A stretch of DNA of 64,000 nucleotides. Source: Intestinimonas timonensis (GTDB taxonomy: Bacteria > Bacillota > Clostridia > Oscillospirales > Oscillospiraceae). The stretch covers positions 956,040-1,020,039 of the forward strand of contig NZ_LR130816.1 in NCBI RefSeq assembly GCF_900626145.1. The letters run 5' to 3'. The notes under the pieces were generated by a model. That model was not told where the DNA came from, did not search any database, and was given only the letters and a program-made list of their open reading frames with translations. Below are positions 16,289 through 23,529 of the stretch, one piece after another. How positions within the stretch are numbered: position 1 is the stretch's first letter; every line of letters begins with the position of its first letter. A program made the position numbers and the translations under genes.

Positions 16289-16858
16289 ATGGAGGACAGG
16301 CGGGTGCGCCGGACCCGGGAGCGGCTGCGGGAGAGTCTGCTGGCGCTGCTGGGGGAGAAGGACCTCCGGGCGGTGACGGTGAAGGAGCTCACCGACCGGG
16401 CGGACGTGAACCGGGGGACCTTTTACGCCCACTATCGGGACATTTACGACATGCTGGAGCGGATGGAGGAGGAGCTGTTTGAGGAGTTCACCGCCCTGCT
16501 GGACGCCTACACCCAGGCCGACCTGGAGCGGGGGCTGGAGCCCATCCTGCGGGATGTGTTTTCCTTTGTGGACCGGCACGCCATGCTGTGCCTGCGGCTG
16601 ATGGCGGGAGACCAGGAGAACGTCTTTTTCCAGCGGCTGCGGCGGGAGATCCACCGCCGGGCCATGGAGGAGTGGGGGGAGCTCTACGGCTTTGCCGCCG
16701 CCCCCGACGGCGAGCGGCAGCTGGCCTTTGTGGGGTCGGGGGCCATCGGCATGGTGCAGAGCTGGCTCACCGACGGCCGGAAGGAGCCCCCGGAGGACAT
16801 GGCCGCTCTGGCGGGCGCCCTCATCCTCCACGGCATCCAGTCCCGCCGGGGGCGGTGA
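16289..16858 (+). CDS. TetR-family transcriptional regulator
   Basis: 189 residues. N-terminal TetR HTH: RRTRERLRESLLALLGEKD, then VTVKELTDRADVNRGTFYAHYRDIYDML (residues about 27-54). The C-terminal ligand-binding half (about 70-189) is of the kind seen with export systems. It is transcribed divergently from the ABC ATPase, with short dyads between, so it probably represses the exporter genes. Starts at ATG 16289; an immediately following IS3 copy begins 61 bp after its stop. Confidence 0.9.
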   Translation: MEDRRVRRTRERLRESLLALLGEKDLRAVTVKELTDRADVNRGTFYAHYRDIYDMLERMEEELFEEFTALLDAYTQADLERGLEPILRDVFSFVDRHAMLCLRLMAGDQENVFFQRLRREIHRRAMEEWGELYGFAAAPDGERQLAFVGSGAIGMVQSWLTDGRKEPPEDMAALAGALILHGIQSRRGR

Positions 16859-16980
16859 GGGGGAGCGCGGATCCCATCCGCCCCCGGCGCCCGAAAACAA
16901 AAAAAGACCTTCCCCGGCGTGAACTGCCCCAGATTGTGCGGACAGTACAAAAAAGAGCCCTTAGTAGGAAAGATTAAGTT

Positions 16981-17838
16981 TTAAGCGGAGAGGCGTCGCG
17001 CCAGCGGCGCCTCTCCAGTTTTTAACTGGATGCGCTCATGGTTATAGAAGTAAATATAGCGGTCAATCATCTCATTGGCTTCGGAAAAGGTCGCCGGTTT
17101 GTGGCGGTAAATACATTCTGTTTTGAGGATAGAGAAGAAATTTTCCGCCATGGCGTTGTCGTACGGGTTTCCTTTCCTTGACATGGATGGTGTGATTCCG
17201 TATGCTTGAGTCAGATTGAAGTATGCTGCAGAGGTGTACTGAAATCCTTGGTCGCTGTGGAGCTGCAACTCCGCAGCGACCCTCTTTTTCTCCTGTTTCA
17301 TTGCCAGATGAACGGTATCCAGAACCAAATTCACTGTCTGCTGGGTTCCAGTCTTGTAGGCGATGATGCTGTTGTCATAGAGGTCCCGGATTATGGAAAG
17401 GTACAGCACACCCTGCCTGGTGTGGATGTAGGAGATGTCTGTTACCCATTTGCTGTTAGGTTTGTCCGCATGGAACTCCCTGTTCAGCAGATTCCTGTAT
17501 TTGTGTGCCTGCCGCCCCATCTGCTGCCATTTCCTGCGGCGGCGGATCTCCGAGAGCAGATCATATTTCTTCATGATTCGCAGCACAGTTTTGGGATTGC
17601 AGAAGATATTCCGGCTTTTCAGCCACAGCCACATCCGCCGGTAGCCGTAGGTGCGGAAGCTGCGTTCCCGCTGCTGTGCGATGAGCCCCGCAAGAGCCGC
17701 ATCCTTTTCTGGCTTGCCTAGGCGATGGACAAAAGCATAGTAGCCGCTTCTGGACACTCCAAAGAATTTGCACATGACTGCCACTGGATACTCTGTCCTG
17801 TGACGATAGATGATATGATACTTTACCTTTGCTCTCAC
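16981..17838 (-). CDS. IS3-family transposase OrfB (copy 2)
   Basis: 285 residues from GTG at 17838, overlapping the orfA stop by GTGA and lying in the -1 frame relative to orfA, as expected for IS3 OrfAB frameshift fusion. DDE residues lie in WVTDISYI, LHSDQGFQY and NAMAENFFSILKTE. YGYRRMW and the C-terminal NHERIQLK are family marks. Both subunits are undamaged, so this copy could be active. Confidence 0.94.
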   Translation of the reverse strand: MRAKVKYHIIYRHRTEYPVAVMCKFFGVSRSGYYAFVHRLGKPEKDAALAGLIAQQRERSFRTYGYRRMWLWLKSRNIFCNPKTVLRIMKKYDLLSEIRRRRKWQQMGRQAHKYRNLLNREFHADKPNSKWVTDISYIHTRQGVLYLSIIRDLYDNSIIAYKTGTQQTVNLVLDTVHLAMKQEKKRVAAELQLHSDQGFQYTSAAYFNLTQAYGITPSMSRKGNPYDNAMAENFFSILKTECIYRHKPATFSEANEMIDRYIYFYNHERIQLKTGEAPLARRLSA

Positions 17839-18149
17839 TTCCTTTCTGTGAAGCGCAGAAAATCCCGCAGTAGTTTATTTTCCATGCGAAGCCGTTGGAT
17901 CTCACAGGCCTGCTCTGCCACAACGTCTCCTGGCGCAGCATCTTTTCTCGGCCGTCCTTTCGGTCGTGGGCGGATTCCGGCTTCCAGTTTTCGTTCTTTA
18001 CGGCGCTCACGCTCAAGTAGTCTTTTTACCACCTGCTTATTCCGGAAGCCATAGTATTCTGCGACTTCCCGCTGTGTTTTCCCCTCTGCCAACATGGCCT
18101 TGATCTCTGGTAAAAGCATTTGAACGTGTGTGTAATTTCGTTTCTTCAT
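17835..18149 (-). CDS. IS3-family transposase OrfA (copy 2)
   Basis: 104 residues. HTH region TQREVAEYYGFRNKQVVKRLLER (about residues 20-42), a basic linker GIRPRPKGRPRKD, and a leucine-zipper-like C-terminus EIQRLRMENKLLRDFLRF. It binds the terminal repeats and supplies the N-terminus of the OrfAB transposase. The C-terminal zipper matches the second exon-like fragment of the split orfA in copy 1. Confidence 0.92.
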   Translation of the reverse strand: MKKRNYTHVQMLLPEIKAMLAEGKTQREVAEYYGFRNKQVVKRLLERERRKERKLEAGIRPRPKGRPRKDAAPGDVVAEQACEIQRLRMENKLLRDFLRFTERK

Positions 18150-18260
18150 GACAAAACCCCCTGATGTAGTCTATTTTCCTACATCAGGGGGGCTTTTGTC
18201 ACTGTCCGTTTTTACTGGATCTGTTCAGCGGGGAAGGTCTTTTTTCGTTTCCAAAGCGGC

Positions 18261-19139
18261 TCAAGCCCGCAGAAAGCCCTTGCCGAAGATCTCGCTGGAG
18301 TTGGTGACGATCATAAAGGCGTGGGGGTCGTTCTGCTTGAGGTAGCGCCGCAGCAGGACGGCCTGGTGGCGGGCCAGGACGGTGAGCACCACCTGGTGCT
18401 CCTCATGGGTGTAGGCGCCCTGGCCGGACCAGACGGTGGCGCCCCGGCCCAGGGTCTCGATGATGTACTTGGTAACAATCTCGGGCCGGTAGGTGATGAC
18501 CATGAAGGCCTTGCGGCGGTTGAGGGACTCGATGACGGTGTCCACCAGCACGGACTTGAGAACCAGGCCCAGCAGGGAGCACAATCCGGCGGTGATGTCA
18601 AAGACCACCAGAGCGGAGGCGGCGATGAGCACGTCGGAGCAGAGGAGGGCGCGGCCCACATCCAGGCCGGTGTACTTTTTAAGGATCATGGCGGCGATGT
18701 CGGTGCCGCCGCTGGAGGCGTCCAGGTTGAAGAGGATGCCGGCGCCCAGGGCGGGGAGGAACACGGCGAAGAAGAGCTCCAGGACGAGCTCATCGGTGAG
18801 GGGGGCGGAAATGGGGAAGACCCACTCAAAGACCTGGACCTCCACGGCGTAGAGGATGGAGCAGTAGACGGTGCGGAATCCGAAGCCCTTGTCCAGCAGG
18901 AGAAAGCCCAGGAAGAGGAAGAGGATGTTGATGACACCGTTGTAGACCGAGGCCGTGAGCCAGGGCAAGGGGATAAGCTGGGCCAGAACGATGGCCAGAC
19001 CGGAGACGCCGCCCATGGAGAAGTGGTTGGGAAACTTGAAGAAATAGACGCCCACCGACACCAAGGTGATGCCGAAGGTCATAAAGAGGAACTCCTGGAT
19101 GCTTTTCTTGGTCAGCCAACTCTGCTGCGGCATGTTCAT
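18261..19139 (-). CDS. YitT family membrane protein
   Basis: 292 residues. Five or six transmembrane helices fill residues about 15-200, starting SIQEFLFMTFGITLVSVGVYFFK and containing the family hallmark GGVSGLA and SSGGTDIAAMILKKY. A soluble DUF2179 domain follows (about 215-292, RKAFMVITYRPEIVTKYI...). YitT proteins are widespread in Firmicutes; their transport role is unsettled. ATG at 19139 with CAGGAGCTGA. It lies 34 bp downstream of the SLH-GH18 gene stop and may be co-transcribed with it. Confidence 0.9.
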   Translation of the reverse strand: MNMPQQSWLTKKSIQEFLFMTFGITLVSVGVYFFKFPNHFSMGGVSGLAIVLAQLIPLPWLTASVYNGVINILFLFLGFLLLDKGFGFRTVYCSILYAVEVQVFEWVFPISAPLTDELVLELFFAVFLPALGAGILFNLDASSGGTDIAAMILKKYTGLDVGRALLCSDVLIAASALVVFDITAGLCSLLGLVLKSVLVDTVIESLNRRKAFMVITYRPEIVTKYIIETLGRGATVWSGQGAYTHEEHQVVLTVLARHQAVLLRRYLKQNDPHAFMIVTNSSEIFGKGFLRA

Positions 19140-19173
19140 TCAGCTCCTGTCGTGGATGTGGATGGTGATGGGG

Positions 19174-20838
19174 TCAGCGCTGGGCCAGGATGGCGGACCA
19201 GGCGTCGTAGTCGGAGATGTCGCTGTAGGTGGGCACGTTGCCCAGCCGCCACACGGAGACGCCGGTAATGCCCATCATCCGGGCCAGGGTGAGCTTGTCC
19301 GCCACGCTGCGCGCGTCCTCATACCACAGCCGGACGGTCATACCCTCCTCTGTGGTGTAGAGGGCGGAGGGGTTGCGGTCGCTCTCGTCGTAGGTCACCA
19401 CGGTGTCCGCCTGGGCCAGGCGCTTTGCCACGGTGTCGGGGGCGGGGCGGTAGATGGTGGTGTCGGCCAGCAGGCCGTTTTCGTCCACCTCAAAGCCCAC
19501 GGCGGCGAAGGAGACCTGGAGGACGATCTTGCTCTTGTCCTGGACGCCGGTCTCCGGGTCGGTGATGGCGGAGAGGGCCCGGTAGATGTCGGGGAAGGGG
19601 GTCACCGGGGAGTCGGGGGCCTTGGTGCCCACGTAGCCCTCCGGCACGCTGGTCCACTGGTAGTCGTGGGCCATGAGGATGACCTTGTCGCACACCTCGC
19701 CGATGGCCCGGTAGTCGTAGCCCTTGTACCAGTCGTCGGGGGGGACGCAGACGTAGAGGGATTTGCCTGCCGGCAGGGCGGCGCGCAGCTCGGTGAGGAA
19801 GGTGACGAAGTCGGCCTTCAGAAGGTCGGTGCGCAGGCCCTCGAAGTCGATGACGATGCCGGCGTAGTCGGCGCTGGCCGCAGCGATGGCGGAGACGGCC
19901 TGGCTCCGGGCGGTGGGGTCGGGGAGGACCTTCTCCAGCACGCTGGTGGTGGAGCCGTCGGCAAGGGTGACGTTCTGGGTGGTGTCGGCGTAGACGTTCA
20001 GATTGTAGGGGGTGTCATTGCCCCGGAAATAGTCGGTGGCAGTAGAGGCGTCGGCGGGCTTCACCCAGTCGTTGCCGTTGGTCTTGGAGGAGTTGAGGAC
20101 CGGTCCGGCGTCGCTCCACTCCATCCTGGCCCAGCCCAGGCAGACGGTGTCCATGTCGTCGGTGAGGTCGATCTGGGAGTAGGAGGAGAAGGCATAGAAG
20201 CCGGTGAGGAAGTCCACCTTGGACTGCATCCGCTGGTAGACCCGGTTGAGCATGGCGGCGGCCTGCCCCCGGGTGGCGAAGGCGTCGGGCTGGAAGAGGA
20301 GCTGGCCGTCCACCTCCACACCGGTGGTGAGACCGAAGGCGGCGGCCAGGGCGATGTGGCCGGCGTGGTCGGTGACGTCGGGGAAAGAGATGGCGGTGGG
20401 AGCGATGTCATTGGCCAGGGTCTCGTAGCCCAGGGCCCGGACCAGCATGACGGCCATGTCCTCCCGGGTGATGTAGGCCAGGGGCTGGAAGAGCTCACCG
20501 GCGTCCACCACCCCGTGGGCCAGGGCGGTCTCGGCGGCGGCATAGTACCAGTCGTCGGGGGCGACGTCGGTAAAGGAGGGGGTCTCCGGGGTCACGCTCT
20601 CCCAGCCGAACATCCGCTGGAGGATGGTGACGAAGCTGGCCCGGTTGAGCCGCTCCTCGGGGCGGAAGGTGCCGTCATCCAGGCCCTGGATGAGGCCGTA
20701 GTCGGAGGCCTGCTGAATGTCGTTGTAGGCCCAGTGCTCAGGGGAGACGTCGGGGAACTCCACCGCCAGGGCCGAGGCGGACAGGGAAGAGAGAAAGACC
20801 AGACACAGGGAAAGTGCGGCCAAACGCCGAAGGATCAT
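19174..20838 (-). CDS. SLH-domain glycoside hydrolase family 18-like protein
   Basis: 554 residues. Signal peptide 1-25; three SLH repeats between about 27 and 205 (FPDVSPEHWAYNDIQQASDYG; FTDVAPDDWYYAAAETALAHG; FPDVTDHAGHIALAAAFG). A GH18 barrel (about 210-550) has the catalytic strand IVIDFEGLR near 327-335 and a late W-rich strand (GVSVWRLGN). Such proteins cleave cell-wall glycans or bind chitin-like polymers; similar YaaH/YdhD proteins act in spores. ATG at 20838 with GGAGGTACTTACCC. The SLH repeats should hold it on the cell wall. Exact substrate not predictable. Confidence 0.87.
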   Translation of the reverse strand: MILRRLAALSLCLVFLSSLSASALAVEFPDVSPEHWAYNDIQQASDYGLIQGLDDGTFRPEERLNRASFVTILQRMFGWESVTPETPSFTDVAPDDWYYAAAETALAHGVVDAGELFQPLAYITREDMAVMLVRALGYETLANDIAPTAISFPDVTDHAGHIALAAAFGLTTGVEVDGQLLFQPDAFATRGQAAAMLNRVYQRMQSKVDFLTGFYAFSSYSQIDLTDDMDTVCLGWARMEWSDAGPVLNSSKTNGNDWVKPADASTATDYFRGNDTPYNLNVYADTTQNVTLADGSTTSVLEKVLPDPTARSQAVSAIAAASADYAGIVIDFEGLRTDLLKADFVTFLTELRAALPAGKSLYVCVPPDDWYKGYDYRAIGEVCDKVILMAHDYQWTSVPEGYVGTKAPDSPVTPFPDIYRALSAITDPETGVQDKSKIVLQVSFAAVGFEVDENGLLADTTIYRPAPDTVAKRLAQADTVVTYDESDRNPSALYTTEEGMTVRLWYEDARSVADKLTLARMMGITGVSVWRLGNVPTYSDISDYDAWSAILAQR

Positions 20839-20961
20839 GGGTAAGTACCTCCATTCAACGCGGGTGGAAGGGGCAGGGGAAAGACGCCTTTATTTTATCA
20901 GGGTAAGACTGGAAAAACAATGGATAGCCCTGGAAAAGGTCGGTTTTTCCCGGTGGGGGTC

Positions 20962-20976
20962 TGTGGAAATTCCACA
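20962..20976. promoter_or_regulatory. perfect palindrome TGTGGAAATTCCACA
   Basis: A 15-base perfect dyad in the 283-bp gap between the GH18 gene and xpt, on divergent sides. Could be a regulator site; no factor is assigned. Confidence 0.4.
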
Positions 20977-21052
20977 AAACGGAAACAGGAATGCTGTGGT
21001 TTTTGTCAAAAAGTTGTGGAAGAGTTGGGGTTTTTTGTGACATTTTGCGTGA

Positions 21053-21081
21053 TTGAATGGCGTGATATTTTCATGTAGAAT
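21053..21081 (+). promoter_or_regulatory. xpt promoter
   Basis: -35 TTGAAT (21053-21058), 17-bp spacer, -10 TAGAAT (21076-21081). Transcription from here would leave only about 35 nt before the xpt ATG, too short for a purine riboswitch. Confidence 0.7.
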
Positions 21082-21121
21082 AGAATCGAAATCAAATTCA
21101 TAAAGATGGAGGAGTGGCCCC

Positions 21122-21697
21122 ATGAAACTTCTGGAAGAACGCATCCGTAAAGACGGAAAGATCAAGGGTGGAGACGTGCTCAAGGTGGACAGCTTTCTGA
21201 ACCACCAGATGGATGTGGCCCTCTTCCAGGAGATCGGCAAGGAATTTTACCGGCTGTACGGCGACTGCGGAGTCACCAAGATTTTGACCATCGAGGCATC
21301 GGGGATCGGGATCGCGTGCGTGACTGCGCAGTTTTTTGGTTGCCCTGTGATCTTTGCCAAGAAGAACAAGACCAAGAACATCGCCGGCGACGTCTACACC
21401 TCCAAGGTGGAGTCCTTTACCCACGGCAAGGTCTATGACATCATCGTGGCCAAGGAGTTCCTGCTTCCCACCGACCGGGTGGTCCTCATCGACGACTTCC
21501 TGGCCAACGGCTCCGCCCTCCAGGGCCTCATCAACCTGGTCCGGGACGCGGGCGCGGAGCTGGTGGGCGCCGGCATCTGTGTGGAGAAGGCCTTCCAGCC
21601 CGGCGGCAACCTCATCCGCAGCATGGGCGTTCGGGTGGAATCCCTGGCCCGTGTGAAGTCCATGGGCGAGGACGGCAGCATCGAGTTCTGCGACTAA
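21122..21697 (+). CDS. xpt: xanthine phosphoribosyltransferase
   Basis: 191 residues, normal family length. The N-terminus KLLEERIRKDGKIKGGDVLKVDSFLNHQ matches Xpt; the PRPP-binding loop is VVLIDDFLANGSA (about 119-131). It converts xanthine plus PRPP to XMP, salvaging purine. ATG at 21122 with GGAGGAGTGGCCCC. The nucleoside ABC importer genes follow, and a xanthine-oxidising module lies further on, so xanthine can be either salvaged or degraded. Regulation by the usual purine riboswitch is not evident. Confidence 0.96.
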   Translation: MKLLEERIRKDGKIKGGDVLKVDSFLNHQMDVALFQEIGKEFYRLYGDCGVTKILTIEASGIGIACVTAQFFGCPVIFAKKNKTKNIAGDVYTSKVESFTHGKVYDIIVAKEFLLPTDRVVLIDDFLANGSALQGLINLVRDAGAELVGAGICVEKAFQPGGNLIRSMGVRVESLARVKSMGEDGSIEFCD

Positions 21698-21708
21698 AGC
21701 CGCCCAAT

Positions 21709-21735
21709 GGGGATGCGTCTGGAAAGCTGTGCCCC
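21709..21735. repeat. small hairpin repeat GGGG.TGCG.CT...GCCCC (copy near xpt)
   Basis: A 27-base inverted repeat right after xpt. Similar units occur at 27273-27296, 35029-35052 and 60731-60756. Confidence 0.5.
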
Positions 21736-21905
21736 ATGTTCGTCACTCCCTTTTTTCTTACATAGGTTCCCAGCATGCTGCCGCAGCCGAGCGGGAGGGT
21801 TCAGAGACCTCCTGCCGGGATGAGCGGATCGCCTTTCGGCTGTCCCGCCGCGGTACATATTTTGATCGGATACCCCGGCTGTGACAGCCGTTTTGCGTTT
21901 TTGGG
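21736..21905 (+). other. structured leader upstream of the BMP lipoprotein gene
   Basis: The 170 bp before the lipoprotein gene hold several stems (GGAGG...CCTCC near 21811; GCGGATCGCC...GGCTGTCCCGC near 21825-21850) and a terminator-like hairpin CGGCTG-TGA-CAGCCG followed by TTTTGCGTTTTT at about 21881-21905. This suggests attenuation control, but the sequence does not match purine, guanidine, TPP or T-box consensus that I can recall. Confidence 0.45.
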
Positions 21906-21939
21906 TGTCAAACATCATTTTTGAGGAGGACAATGAATC

Positions 21940-23205
21940 ATGAAGAAGCGCATCCTTGCCATGCTCCTGGCCGGGTCCATGATCTTCGGCCTGGCCGCCT
22001 GCTCCGGCGGCGGCAGCACCGAGACCACCCCCGCCGAGACCGGTTCCGCCGAGACCACCCCCGCGGAGACCGACGGCGCCAAGACCGTGAAGGTGGGCCT
22101 CATCTGCATCGGCGACGAGAACGACCAGGGCTACACCTACAACTTCATCCGTGGCCAGGAGGCCGCCACCGAGGCTCTGGCCGAGAAGGGCATCAACGTG
22201 GAGTGGAGCGTGAAGTGGAACATCGGAGAGGACTCCTCCTGTGAGGAGGCCAACATCGAGCTGGCCGAAGAGGGCTGCCAGCTCATCATCAACAACTCCT
22301 TCGGCTTCGAGGAGTACATGCTGAAGGTGGCCCCCGACTACCCCGACATCCAGTTCATCGCCTGCACCAACCAGGCCTCCGCCGTGGACGACCTGCCCAA
22401 CACCCACAACGCCTTCGCCAACATCTATGAGGGCCGTTACCTGGCCGGTGTGGTGGCCGGCATGAAGATGCAGGAGATGATCGACAACGGCGAGATCACC
22501 GCCGACCAGGCCGTCATCGGCTACGTGGGCGCCTATTCCTTCGCCGAGGTGATCTCCGGCTTTACCGCCTACTACCTGGGCGCCAAGAGCGTGTGCCCCT
22601 CCGTCACCATGAAGGTCAACTTCGTGGGCTCCTGGTCCGACGCCACCGCCGAGGGCAACGCCGCCCAGGCTCTGTGCGATGAGGGCTGCATTATGATCTC
22701 CCAGCACTCCGACAACACCACCCCCGCCACCGCTGCCCAGGCCGCCGGCGCCTTCCACACCGGCTACAACAACGACATGATCTCCATCGCCCCCGAGGCC
22801 TCCCTCATCGGCACCCGCATCGACTGGTCCGTGTACTTTGAGTACGCCATCGAGGCCGTGACCAACGGCGAGGAGTTCGACCAGGATTGGTGCCACGGCA
22901 TGGATATGGGCGCCGTGGTCATGACTCCCCTCAACGAGGAGATCGCCGCCGCCGGCACCGCTGAGAAGCTGGCCGAGGTGGAGCAGCAGATCCACGACGG
23001 CACCCTCAACGTCTTCGACACCTCCACCTTCACCGTGGACGGCGCTGAGATGACCACCTGCATGGCCATCGACACCGACGGCGACTTCGTGGCCGACTCC
23101 GAGGAGGCCGTGTTCGACGGTGCCTTCCACGAGTCCTACTTCCAGTCCGCCCCCTACTTCACCGCCAAGATCGACGGCATTGAGTGGGTCAACGAGGCTT
23201 ATTAA
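21940..23205 (+). CDS. BMP-family (nucleoside) ABC transporter substrate-binding lipoprotein
   Basis: 421 residues. Lipoprotein signal with lipobox LAAC (residues 18-21), then a Thr/Glu/Pro linker (TTPAETGSAETTPAETD), then a BMP/PnrA-type periplasmic-binding fold (KVGLICIGDENDQGYTYN at about 50; EEGCQLIINNSFGFEEYM). It is anchored outside the membrane and captures purine nucleosides or similar ligands for the ATPase and permeases that follow. ATG at 21940 with GAGGAGGACAATGAATC. A stem-loop terminator follows, so it is expressed at higher level than the rest or separately; the ATPase has its own promoter. Confidence 0.9.
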   Translation: MKKRILAMLLAGSMIFGLAACSGGGSTETTPAETGSAETTPAETDGAKTVKVGLICIGDENDQGYTYNFIRGQEAATEALAEKGINVEWSVKWNIGEDSSCEEANIELAEEGCQLIINNSFGFEEYMLKVAPDYPDIQFIACTNQASAVDDLPNTHNAFANIYEGRYLAGVVAGMKMQEMIDNGEITADQAVIGYVGAYSFAEVISGFTAYYLGAKSVCPSVTMKVNFVGSWSDATAEGNAAQALCDEGCIMISQHSDNTTPATAAQAAGAFHTGYNNDMISIAPEASLIGTRIDWSVYFEYAIEAVTNGEEFDQDWCHGMDMGAVVMTPLNEEIAAAGTAEKLAEVEQQIHDGTLNVFDTSTFTVDGAEMTTCMAIDTDGDFVADSEEAVFDGAFHESYFQSAPYFTAKIDGIEWVNEAY

Positions 23206-23221
23206 GCGGCATAACGTATGA

Positions 23222-23261
23222 AAAGGGGAGGACCGCTGTCCCGGCGGTCCTCTCCTTTTTT
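23222..23261 (+). terminator. intrinsic terminator after the BMP lipoprotein gene
   Basis: Stem GGAGGACCGC / GCGGTCCTC with loop TGTCCCG, followed by TTTTTT. Confidence 0.85.
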
Positions 23262-23278
23262 CACCGAACCCCGCAAAA

Positions 23279-23430
23279 CCTTCCCCCCTCAGGGGGGAAG
23301 GTGCCCCAATGAGCACACTGGGGCGGATGAGGGGGGTAGGTGTAGGAGACAAGAGGAAATCCGCCATGCCGGCGCACCCTCATCCGTCATTTGCTCCGCA
23401 AATGCCACCTTCCCCCTTCCAGGGGGAAGG
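23279..23430. repeat. palindromic MITE-like element M1
   Basis: 152 bp with inverted ends. The left half begins CCTTCCCCCCTCAGGGGGGA and has a GCCCCA...TGGGGC hairpin and GGATGAGGG; the right half is the complement-type arrangement CCCTCATCC...CCTTCCCCCTTCCAGGGGG. Same architecture as M2 (59087-59225) and as half-elements elsewhere. Confidence 0.8.
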
Positions 23431-23462
23431 ACCTGGAGGGCGAAGTTTTCCGCCCCCGGGAC

Positions 23463-23491
23463 TTGTTCCGGGGAGGGGCCTCCGGTATAAT
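23463..23491 (+). promoter_or_regulatory. promoter of the nucleoside ABC ATPase-permease genes
   Basis: -35 TTGTTC (23463-23468), 17-bp spacer, -10 TATAAT (23486-23491), directly after element M1. Confidence 0.65.
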
Positions 23492-23529
23492 GGAATTGAG
23501 AAACGGCCGTCACGGAGACGGGAGAAAGG

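Larger units (their letters stand above)
16920..18227 (-). mobile_element. IS3-family element, copy 2 (intact)
   Basis: 1308 bp. Ends TGAACTGCCCCAGATTGTG (at 16920) and, on the other strand, TGAACAGATCCAGTAAAAA (ending 18227), each followed by CGGACAG. Flanked by a 3-bp target duplication GCG (16917-16919 / 18228-18230). A 13-bp-arm hairpin (18157-18191) precedes orfA. Encodes orfA and orfB intact. Opposite orientation to copy 1. Confidence 0.93.

Noticed and set aside
8669..18227. Composite transposon carrying the ABC exporter
   Set aside because: Each IS3 copy has its own 3-bp target duplication and they differ in sequence, so they inserted separately.
21825..21875. T-box riboswitch suggested by a CCGCGGTAC string
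   Set aside because: Only a fragment of the T-box consensus fits, on the wrong strand, and no tRNA-related gene is downstream.
23279..23430. CRISPR-like array
   Set aside because: The repeats are inverted, only two halves, with no regular spacers and no cas genes.
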